NCBI GenBank assembly: GCA_015661965.1
Contig: DQVA01000094.1
Coordinates: forward strand, 1-6,591
DNA: 6,591 nucleotides
Reading direction: 5' to 3'
From: Candidatus Bipolaricaulota bacterium
GTDB taxonomy: Bacteria; Bipolaricaulota; Bipolaricaulia; Bipolaricaulales; Bipolaricaulaceae
A program made the position numbers and the translations under genes. Positions 1-5,564 of the stretch are shown here, one piece after another. Positions within the stretch are counted from its first letter, which is position 1; every line of letters starts with the position of its first letter. Below the pieces are notes generated by a model. The model was not told the origin of the DNA. It saw nothing but the letters and a program-made list of their open reading frames with translations, and made no database searches.

Positions 1-821
1 CCGTCCTCGATCCCGGAGAGGTAGACGGCCCCCCGGACGCTCGCTGCCGGCCCCGAGGCCACGGTGAAGATGGGGTAATCGACGGCGTAGTCGGCGGACA
101 TGACGCTCCCGTCGTTTTGGACGATGAAGAGGGGGGCGTTTATCCCCCTCTCCTTCACCGCCTCCTTTAAGGACTCCACCGCCCGCCGCATCACCGTGAT
201 GACCGAGGCGTTCAGGATGGCGGAGTTCTCCCGCTCAAGGAGCGAGATGGTGGCAATGCGATGGGAAAGGGTGATGTGTACCTCCTCGCCGAGGATATCG
301 CGCACGATCTCCGCCGCCCGCTCCTCGTGTTTGGGAATGATGGGGGAGAACACCCCGGTGATAGCCACCGAGTCCACCTTCCCCCGCATGTTACGGCACG
401 CCTCCGCGATGGCCTCCTCGTCCAAGGGGGCGATGTTGCGTCCATCGTACTCCGATCCCCCCCGGATGACGTGCACCAGCTCCGGCCCACCGATGGCGCG
501 CTTTAAGTCCTCCGGCCAGCCTGTGAGGGGCGGGATGGCCGTGGTGGCCGGCGCCGCCAGCCGGAAGATCCCCACCTTGTTCAGGTTGCGCCGCTCGATG
601 ATGGCATTGGTGGTATGGGTGGTGCCCAAGGACACCATATCGATTTCATGTGGATTTATACTGGACTGGGTGAGAAGTTCATCCAAGGCATTGACGATGC
701 CCCCGGTCACATCCTCAGTGGTGAGGGCCTTGGCCTTGGCCAGCACCTCCCGGCCCCGCATGAGCACCCCATCGGTGAACGTCCCCCCCACGTCAAATCC
801 AACCCGCAGCCATTGAGCCAT
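1..821 (-). CDS. hyuA: Hydantoinase/oxoprolinase family protein (HyuA-type), N-terminal 273 residues, 3' end outside window
   Basis: Seen: an open frame from ATG at 821 to the window edge with no stop, 273 complete codons. The N-terminus carries DVGGTFTDG (residues 10-18), the phosphate-binding loop of this actin-like ATPase fold. LGTTHTTNAIIERR (65-78), ITGVFSP (154-160), LLERENSAILNAS (194-206), QNDGS (235-239) and ASGPAASVRGA (255-265) are further hallmarks of the hydantoinase/oxoprolinase N-terminal and A domains. Known: the family performs ATP-dependent hydrolysis of hydantoins, 5-oxoproline and related cyclic amides in the cytoplasm, often with a second subunit (HyuB) or another partner. 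Inference: the spacing and wording of these motifs recall the shorter (about 500-residue) HyuA class rather than the very long oxoprolinases, but the end is not visible. The start is fixed by an AGGGAG site and by lying 11 bases after the racemase stop. It is probably the last-but-one or a later gene of the operon; a partner subunit is expected beyond position 1. The exact substrate is unknown. Confidence 0.93.
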   Translation of the reverse strand, partial: MAQWLRVGFDVGGTFTDGVLMRGREVLAKAKALTTEDVTGGIVNALDELLTQSSINPHEIDMVSLGTTHTTNAIIERRNLNKVGIFRLAAPATTAIPPLTGWPEDLKRAIGGPELVHVIRGGSEYDGRNIAPLDEEAIAEACRNMRGKVDSVAITGVFSPIIPKHEERAAEIVRDILGEEVHITLSHRIATISLLERENSAILNASVITVMRRAVESLKEAVKERGINAPLFIVQNDGSVMSADYAVDYPIFTVASGPAASVRGAVYLSGIED

Positions 822-824
822 GTT

Positions 825-830
825 CTCCCT
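825..830 (-). promoter_or_regulatory. Ribosome binding site for the hyuA-type gene
   Basis: AGGGAG, within AAAGGGAG, lies between the racemase TAG (835-833) and the ATG at 821. The spacer is only three bases, or somewhat more if the upstream A-rich part pairs, so initiation is probably moderate and may rely on ribosomes finishing the racemase gene. Confidence 0.6.
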
Positions 831-832
831 TT

Positions 833-1600
833 CTATTCCCACAGTCTCTGGACCCCGTACTGCTCCGCCAGCCTCCAGGCTCGAATTTCGTCCGGCGGCG
901 GCGACTGGTACCCGTATACTTTGCTATGGGACCAGCCGAAACGATCCCGAAGCTCCACCAGGAACTCCGCGTACTTCAGGGGCGCGATCACCGCGTCGAT
1001 CACCGGCACCCCGAGCTCCCGCTGGAGCTCCCGGTAGAACCCGAACTCGATGGTACAGCCGAGGACGATCACCTCGGCCCGGTCCACCTCTACCGCTTCT
1101 TTCGCCGCCTGCCGCAGCCTGCGGGCCGTCTCCTGCTTGTCCCGCTGAAAGTCGTACACCCCAAGCTCCACGGACTTGAAGGACGCAAGGCGGGTTGAGA
1201 ACCCGTACTTGACTACGTTCTCGTGCATCTTGGGGATCCATTTCTTGCGGCCTACGATGACCGAGAAGGTGTAGCCAAGCGTGGTTGCAATGTGCATGGC
1301 CGACTCCGCCGGGGCGGTGACGACGAGCCTGTCTGTGGTCTCTCGTGCCTCCATCAGGCCCGGGTCATAGAAACAGCCGATGACGGCAGCGTCGTAGCCC
1401 TCTACCTCCGCTCGACGCACCTCATGCAGGGTATCGGCCAATACCAGGGCCTCGTAATAGTGGTACTCCAGGTGCATGGGGCCACGCCGAAGGGACACGA
1501 CGTCGATTTCCGTTTCCGGGGCCTTGGCCTTTCCGATGAACTCCCCTATCGGGGCATCGAATAGATCCGTACCTATTGGATTGATCCAGAGGATTTTCAC
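833..1600 (-). CDS. Asp/Glu/hydantoin racemase superfamily protein
   Basis: A 255-residue cytoplasmic enzyme of the PLP-independent racemase superfamily (Asp, Glu, hydantoin and allantoin racemases, maleate isomerase). Seen: the protein begins MKILWINPIG, the usual first beta strand. The two catalytic cysteines are present in their usual settings: Cys76 in GCFYDPGL (75-82) and Cys182 in VLGCTIEF (179-186). APAESAMHIA (96-105) fits the conserved segment between the two half-domains. Full family length, no frameshift. Start choice: GTG at 1600, preceded by GGAGGT six bases away; its GTGA overlaps the stop of the upstream ATPase gene. The frame stays open back to 1759, but that stretch is the out-of-frame ATPase gene and encodes a glycine/proline-rich sequence with no racemase similarity. 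Inference: the position between an importer and a HyuA-type protein favours hydantoin or related cyclic-amide racemisation, making both enantiomers available for hydrolysis. Aspartate or glutamate racemase activity remains possible. Confidence 0.9.
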   Translation of the reverse strand: MKILWINPIGTDLFDAPIGEFIGKAKAPETEIDVVSLRRGPMHLEYHYYEALVLADTLHEVRRAEVEGYDAAVIGCFYDPGLMEARETTDRLVVTAPAESAMHIATTLGYTFSVIVGRKKWIPKMHENVVKYGFSTRLASFKSVELGVYDFQRDKQETARRLRQAAKEAVEVDRAEVIVLGCTIEFGFYRELQRELGVPVIDAVIAPLKYAEFLVELRDRFGWSHSKVYGYQSPPPDEIRAWRLAEQYGVQRLWE

Positions 1601-2604
1601 TTCTCCACCTCCCCACTCCCGGGCGCCGCAGCGGCGGATGCCAACTGGGGCGCGAACTTCAGGCAGGACACCAGGTGTCCCTCCCCCACCTCCACTGTCT
1701 CTGGGCCCACCCTGGAGCAGCGCTCGTCCTTCTCCAAACATCGCGTGTGGAAGCGACACCCTGAAGGCACGTTCACCGGGCTCGGGATCTCGCCTTGGGA
1801 GACCACCTTCTCCGGCTTCAACGCCTCCTCTTCCGGAGACACCACCGGGATCGACGACAGGAGCATCTTGGTGTAAGGGTGGAGTGGCCGCTGGAAGAAC
1901 TCCGCCGTGGGGGCCAGTTCACAGATCTTCCCCAGGTACATGATCGCCACCCGGCTGGCCACGTTCCGCATTAGGGAAAGGTCGTGGGTGATGAACAGGT
2001 AGGAAAGGCCCATCTCCTGCTGAAACTTGAGCAGCATGTTGATGATCTTGGCTTGGATCGATACATCCAGGGCGGAGGTGGGCTCATCCAGGATCACGAG
2101 CTGGGGCTCGGTGGCCAGGGCCCGAGCGATGGCCACCATTTGACGCTCACCCCCTCCCAGCATATGCGGCGACTTGTACGCGTACTCGGGGGGGAGCTCC
2201 ACGAGCCTGAGCAGCTCAATCACCCTCTCCTTCCTGTCCCGCTTGGTCCCCACCCCGTGGACCTTCAGCGGGAGTTCCAATATCTGCCCTATCGTGCGCC
2301 GGGGGTTGAGCGAGGTACCTGGATCCTGAAACACGATCTGTATCGCCCTCTTCAGGGACCTGGGGCGCTTTGCCACCGGGCGCGAGATCTCGGTTCCCCG
2401 GAACAGGATCTTTCCGGCCGTGGGCGCGTAAATCCCAATCACCGTGTAGGCAGTGGTGCTCTTCCCTGAACCCGACTCGCCGACCAACCCCAAGGTCTCG
2501 GTCTCCTCCAGGGAAAAGGACACGCCATCCACGGCCCGTACCGTGCCCCGGGAGGTGAGGAAGTACTTCTTCAGTTCCACCGCTTCAAGGATCGCGTTTG
2601 TCAT
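1597..2604 (-). CDS. dppF: Dipeptide/oligopeptide-type ABC transporter ATP-binding subunit (DppF/OppF type)
   Basis: Second nucleotide-binding subunit of the importer, 335 residues, acting on the cytoplasmic face of the membrane with the DppD-type partner. Seen: Walker A GESGSGKS (42-49), Q-loop VFQDP (91-95), Walker B with catalytic Glu LVILDEP (169-175), D-loop SALD (177-180) and H-loop ITHD (205-208). The C-terminal oligopeptide/dipeptide domain follows, with RPLHPYT (239-245) and cysteines 283, 289, 296 and 314. Odd: the ABC signature reads LGGGE (149-153) instead of LSGGQ or LSGGE. Start choice: ATG 2604 has AGGAG eight bases upstream and follows the DppD stop by two bases. An in-frame ATG at 2631 would overlap the DppD gene and add a short tail without family similarity. 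The C-terminus ends in an Ala-rich tail. The symbol is used at family level only; opp, dpp and other substrates cannot be separated by sequence here. Confidence 0.94.
   Translation of the reverse strand: MTNAILEAVELKKYFLTSRGTVRAVDGVSFSLEETETLGLVGESGSGKSTTAYTVIGIYAPTAGKILFRGTEISRPVAKRPRSLKRAIQIVFQDPGTSLNPRRTIGQILELPLKVHGVGTKRDRKERVIELLRLVELPPEYAYKSPHMLGGGERQMVAIARALATEPQLVILDEPTSALDVSIQAKIINMLLKFQQEMGLSYLFITHDLSLMRNVASRVAIMYLGKICELAPTAEFFQRPLHPYTKMLLSSIPVVSPEEEALKPEKVVSQGEIPSPVNVPSGCRFHTRCLEKDERCSRVGPETVEVGEGHLVSCLKFAPQLASAAAAPGSGEVEK
1607..1612 (-). promoter_or_regulatory. Strong ribosome binding site for the racemase, inside the DppF-type gene
   Basis: GGAGGT (part of GGGGAGGTG) six bases before the GTG at 1600. 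It is a near-perfect Shine-Dalgarno sequence and decides the racemase start over the upstream in-frame codons. It lies within the last codons of the DppF-type gene. Confidence 0.8.
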
Positions 2605-2606
2605 GT

Positions 2607-3584
2607 TCACTGCTCCTGGAACCGGAAACATGCCACTTCGTGTCCCTGGCCTACCTCATGTAGGGTGGGCACCTCATTTACACACCGGGCCCACGCGTGG
2701 GGACAGCGAGGTTGGAAACGACATCCCGCCGGAGGGTTGAGGTAATCCGGAATCCTCCCTGGGATCCCCTCGGCAATTCCGCCACCGGTCAGCTTGGGAA
2801 CCGCCCGCATCAGCCCCTGGGTGTAAGGGTGCAGGGGGTTTGAGAACAGCTCCTCCTTGGCGGCGCTTTCGATGATGCTTCCCGCGTACATCACGTACAC
2901 GCGGTCAGCCATTTCCCGTACCACCCCCAAACTGTGGGTTATGAAGATCACGGATGTGCTCCGCCGCTCAACCAGGGCGTTGAGGAGCCGCAGGATTTGA
3001 TCCTGAATCGTGACGTCAAGGGAGGTGGTAGGCTCGTCGGCGATCAGGAGCTCCGGTTCCGTGGACAGGGCCATAGCGATACATACCCGTTGCCGCATCC
3101 CTCCCGAAAGCTGAATGGGGTAGTTGGTGAGGATCCGCTCGGGGTCGGGAAGCTGAACCTCATGCAGTACCGCCACCGCCCGGGAACGCACCTCCCTGGC
3201 GCCGAGGGAATCTCGGGAGCCGTACTTGATTACGGACATGAGTTGATCCCCGATGGTGAACACCGGGTTCAAGGCAGCGGTAGGGTCCTGGAAGATCATG
3301 GCAATCCCCCGCCCCCTCACCCGCTGTACCTGGTGGAAGGTCATCTTGAGGACATCGCGCCCGTGGAACAGGATCTGCCCCGCGGTGATCTTGCCTGGAG
3401 GGGAGGGGAGGATCCGGAGCACACACTTCATGGTGGTGGTCTTGCCGCAGCCGGCCTCCCCCACAAGCCCCATCCGCTCTCCTTCATGCACGACCATCTG
3501 GACCCCGTTCAGCACTTTGAGCACGCCCTCGTAGACCTTGAACTCTACCTTTAGCCCTTGGACGTGAAGGAGAGCCCCGGTCAT
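2607..3584 (-). CDS. dppD: Dipeptide/oligopeptide-type ABC transporter ATP-binding subunit (DppD/OppD type)
   Basis: First nucleotide-binding subunit, 325 residues, the usual family length. It is expected to pair with the DppF-type subunit under the two permeases and power import by ATP hydrolysis. Seen: Walker A GEAGCGKT (42-49), a Cys variant of the loop with the Lys and Thr intact; Q-loop IFQDP (97-101); canonical-type signature LSGGM (159-163); Walker B LLIADEP (179-185); D-loop TSLD (187-190); H-loop ITHS (215-218). The C-terminal oligopeptide/dipeptide domain contains NPLHPYT (249-255), then GCRFQPRC and cysteines 288, 294, 301 and 319. Known: this cysteine set binds a 4Fe-4S cluster in structurally studied relatives. 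Start: ATG 3584 with AGGAGG six bases upstream, one base after the stop of the DppC-type gene. Annotation to the Dpp/Opp/Nik group is firm; the substrate is not. Confidence 0.95.
   Translation of the reverse strand: MTGALLHVQGLKVEFKVYEGVLKVLNGVQMVVHEGERMGLVGEAGCGKTTTMKCVLRILPSPPGKITAGQILFHGRDVLKMTFHQVQRVRGRGIAMIFQDPTAALNPVFTIGDQLMSVIKYGSRDSLGAREVRSRAVAVLHEVQLPDPERILTNYPIQLSGGMRQRVCIAMALSTEPELLIADEPTTSLDVTIQDQILRLLNALVERRSTSVIFITHSLGVVREMADRVYVMYAGSIIESAAKEELFSNPLHPYTQGLMRAVPKLTGGGIAEGIPGRIPDYLNPPAGCRFQPRCPHAWARCVNEVPTLHEVGQGHEVACFRFQEQ
2613..2617 (-). promoter_or_regulatory. Ribosome binding site for the DppF-type gene
   Basis: AGGAG eight bases before ATG 2604, lying inside the last codons of the DppD-type gene. 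It supports 2604 over the in-frame ATG at 2631. Confidence 0.7.
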
Positions 3585-3585
3585 C

Positions 3586-4470
3586 CTAGACCTCCTCTAA
3601 GGCGAACAGGTCACGGAAGCCGTCCCCGATCAGGTTGAACCCCAAAACAGTGATCATGATGGCGAGAGCGGGAAAAATCGCGATCCACCACTGGTCAGGG
3701 AGGTATTTGGCCCCATCGGCCACCATGGTCCCCAGGTCCGGGGTGGGGGGCTGGGCACCTAGGCCCACGAAGCTCAGGGCCGAACCGATCAGGATCACCC
3801 ACCCCATGTCCAGGCTCATCTTGGTGAAGATGCTGGACACGCAGTTGGGCAAGATCTCCCGGAACAGGATGTGGGGCCTGCTTGCCCCGGCCACCTCGGC
3901 GGCTTGCACGAAGAACTCGTTTCTGAGCGAGGAGGCCAGGCCATAGACGAGTCGCGCGTACCAAGGCCACCACATTAAGGACACGGCCATCATGGCGTTG
4001 AACACGCTGGGTGTAAGCACAGAGCACACGGCCAGCGCCAGGATCAAGGGAGGGACCGCGAGGAAAACGTCCGTGACGCGCATGATCACCATATCGATCC
4101 ATGTGCCCCGCCAGTAACCGGCCACAAGCCCCAGCACCACTCCGGGCGGCACCACCAACACCAGCACTACCACCCCCATCATCAGGGAATAGCGGAACCC
4201 GAAGAAGACTCTTGATAGGATGTCCCTCCCGAACACATCCGTCCCGAAGGGATGCTGCAAGCTAGGAGGTTGGCTCGCTTCACTGAAGTTCACAAACCTT
4301 CCGGCGTGCTCCGGATAAGGAGCCACAAAGGGGGCGAATACGGCCAGAAACGAGACGGCGACCACAAAGAACAGTCCCACCACCGACACCGGATTCTTGG
4401 AGAACTTGTACCACCCCCGCTTGAAGGTGTCCCACCGCCTTTGAAATCCAGGTCTGCGCCAAAACGCCAT
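3586..4470 (-). CDS. dppC: Dipeptide/oligopeptide-type ABC transporter permease (DppC type)
   Basis: Inner-membrane permease of 294 residues, partner of the DppB-type protein in the translocation pore. Seen: a basic cytoplasmic N-terminus, a first membrane helix at about 29-50 (VVGLFFVVAVSFLAVFAPFV), then the periplasmic segment with HPFGTDVFGRDILSR (73-87), which is the signature of this subfamily. More hydrophobic segments lie at about 97-118, 135-153, 158-180, 223-237 and 264-282. The EAA coupling loop is AAEVAGASRPHILFREILPN (190-209), followed by the conserved SFVGLGAQPPTPDLG (233-247). Start choice: ATG 4470, two bases after the DppB stop, with AGGGG nine bases upstream. The frame is open back to 5016, but that part is antifamily sequence read out of frame through the DppB-type gene. 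No defect is visible. Substrate not deducible. Confidence 0.95.
   Translation of the reverse strand: MAFWRRPGFQRRWDTFKRGWYKFSKNPVSVVGLFFVVAVSFLAVFAPFVAPYPEHAGRFVNFSEASQPPSLQHPFGTDVFGRDILSRVFFGFRYSLMMGVVVLVLVVPPGVVLGLVAGYWRGTWIDMVIMRVTDVFLAVPPLILALAVCSVLTPSVFNAMMAVSLMWWPWYARLVYGLASSLRNEFFVQAAEVAGASRPHILFREILPNCVSSIFTKMSLDMGWVILIGSALSFVGLGAQPPTPDLGTMVADGAKYLPDQWWIAIFPALAIMITVLGFNLIGDGFRDLFALEEV
3591..3596 (-). promoter_or_regulatory. Consensus ribosome binding site for the DppD-type gene
   Basis: AGGAGG six bases before ATG 3584, embedded in the final GAG-GAG-GTC codons of the DppC-type gene. A full Shine-Dalgarno match at ideal spacing, the strongest in the window together with that of the racemase. 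Confidence 0.85.
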
Positions 4471-4472
4471 AA

Positions 4473-5501
4473 TCACTTGCCCCTTTCTGCCCCAAGACGG
4501 ATCCGCGGGTCCAGACCCGCAACCACAAGATCGACCAGGATGTTCACGATCACGAACACGACGCCCAGCACCATCACCACCGCCGACACGGCGTTGAGGT
4601 CTTTTCTGAGCATGGCGTTGATCCCGTAGCGGGAAAACCCGGGCCAGTTGAAGATCAGTTCGACTAAAAAGGCGTTCCCCAACAGGGAGGCAAAGTCCAA
4701 TCCCAGAATGGATACCGTTGGGATGAGGGACGGTTTCAGCAGGTATTTTAAGGTCACGAACCGTTCGGGAATCCCGAAGCCCTTGGCCGCTGCAATGTAG
4801 TCCTTGCGCAGGTTGTCGGAGATGGTGGATCTCGTGATGCGTGCCTCTTGTGCCATGCCCCCCAGGGCCAGGGACACCGCCGGCAGCACCATGTGCCAGA
4901 GGGCATCCCCCAGGGCGGCGAAGTTCCCGGTAACGAGGGCATCCAAGGTGACCATGCCCGTGATCACTTGGGGGCGTGTGATCCCCGGGGACAGCCTCCC
5001 AGCCGTGGGGAACCACCTCAGAACGTATCCAAACAGCAACAGGAACAGGATGGCGAACACGAACGAGGGCGTTACCACGCCCACATAGGAGAAGATCCTC
5101 ACGCTGTTGTCGACCCAGGTGTTGCTGTAGCGGCCGGCCACGGCCCCAAGCAGGATACCGAACACCGCCATGATGACGCCCGCAAATAGGACAAGCTCCA
5201 TGGTGGCAGGCAGGAATTCCTTTATGTCATCGACGACTGCACGCCGGGTAAACAGGGATTGCCCCAAATCGCCCCGCAGCGCGCCGGAGAGCCAGTAGTA
5301 GTACTGCGCGTAGAGGGGCTTGTCGAGGTGCATCTGCTCGCGCATGTTCTGAACCGCCCACTCCGGCGCCCGAGGGCCGAGGGCCATCCGCACTGGATCG
5401 CCTGGGAGCACCCGGGAGATGAGGAAGATCAAAATCGAAAGCCCGAACAGCACGAACACTGAGAGCACCAGCCTTTTGCCGACTAACTTCAGGATGCCCA
5501 T
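4473..5501 (-). CDS. dppB: Dipeptide/oligopeptide-type ABC transporter permease (DppB type)
   Basis: Inner-membrane permease of 342 residues. Seen: first membrane helix at about 9-30, immediately followed by VLPGDPVRMALG (31-42), the classic DppB/OppB motif. The periplasmic domain holds YYYWLSGALRGDLGQSL (67-83). Further hydrophobic segments lie at about 101-122, 136-161, 201-216, 262-284 and 304-328. FPTAGRLSPG (164-173) is also typical. The EAA coupling loop is YIAAAKGFGIPERFVTLKYL (235-254), and NWPGFSRYGINAM (285-297) and the ending GLDPRIRLG (329-337) are family hallmarks. Start choice: ATG 5501, with weak GGGG and GAGG sequences 5 and 11 bases upstream; an in-frame GTG at 5528 has no ribosome site and adds a nine-residue acidic tail not usual for the family. 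The gene follows the binding-protein gene after a 63-base gap with a hairpin. Substrate unknown. Confidence 0.95.
   Translation of the reverse strand: MGILKLVGKRLVLSVFVLFGLSILIFLISRVLPGDPVRMALGPRAPEWAVQNMREQMHLDKPLYAQYYYWLSGALRGDLGQSLFTRRAVVDDIKEFLPATMELVLFAGVIMAVFGILLGAVAGRYSNTWVDNSVRIFSYVGVVTPSFVFAILFLLLFGYVLRWFPTAGRLSPGITRPQVITGMVTLDALVTGNFAALGDALWHMVLPAVSLALGGMAQEARITRSTISDNLRKDYIAAAKGFGIPERFVTLKYLLKPSLIPTVSILGLDFASLLGNAFLVELIFNWPGFSRYGINAMLRKDLNAVSAVVMVLGVVFVIVNILVDLVVAGLDPRIRLGAERGK
4480..4484 (-). promoter_or_regulatory. Ribosome binding site for the DppC-type gene
   Basis: AGGGG nine bases before ATG 4470, within the last codons of the DppB-type gene. Weaker than the sites of the downstream genes, so re-initiation after the nearby DppB stop probably helps. 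Confidence 0.5.
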
Positions 5502-5530
5502 ATCAACCCCAACCTCGTCTTCGATCACAA

Positions 5531-5556
5531 AGGGGGGCGGGGCACCCCACCCCCCT
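5531..5556 (-). promoter_or_regulatory. GC-rich stem-loop between the binding-protein and permease genes
   Basis: On the transcribed strand AGGGGGGTGGGG is followed by two bases and CCCCGCCCCCCT. This gives a 12-pair perfect stem apart from one G-U wobble; opening the top pair leaves a four-base loop. Only three U residues follow the stem, so it is a poor strong terminator. It begins nine bases after the binding-protein stop. The likely role is partial attenuation or protection of the upstream mRNA from 3' decay, giving more binding protein than permease, as seen in other binding-protein operons. That role is inference. Confidence 0.6.
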
Positions 5557-5564
5557 CTACCCAG

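Noticed and set aside
100..816. Plus-strand open frame of 238 codons opposite the HyuA-type gene
   Set aside because: It is the antisense shadow of a clearly conserved gene; the translation is Ser/Arg/Met-rich without a recognisable domain.
1601..1759. Longer racemase with an upstream start at 1759
   Set aside because: The extra 53 residues are glycine/proline-rich, overlap the ATPase gene, and precede the strong ribosome site that fits GTG 1600.
2934..3554. Plus-strand open frame of 206 codons opposite the DppD-type gene
   Set aside because: Antisense shadow in GC-rich DNA; the protein is His/Gly/Leu-rich low-complexity sequence and the minus-strand ATPase motifs are unmistakable.
4471..5016. 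476-residue version of the DppC-type permease starting at 5016
   Set aside because: The extension is the DppB-type gene read out of frame; family similarity begins at ATG 4470.
5502..5528. GTG start at 5528 for the DppB-type permease
   Set aside because: No ribosome site precedes it, and the family's usual N-terminus begins at ATG 5501.
5499..5530. Possible internal promoter (TTGTGA near 5530 with TTGATA near 5505) before the DppB-type gene
   Set aside because: The -10-like box overlaps the ATG and both boxes are poor; a promoter there would leave no leader for a ribosome site.
5531..5556. Strong intrinsic terminator ending the operon after the binding protein
   Set aside because: Only three U residues follow the stem and the downstream genes lack another visible promoter, so full termination is unlikely.
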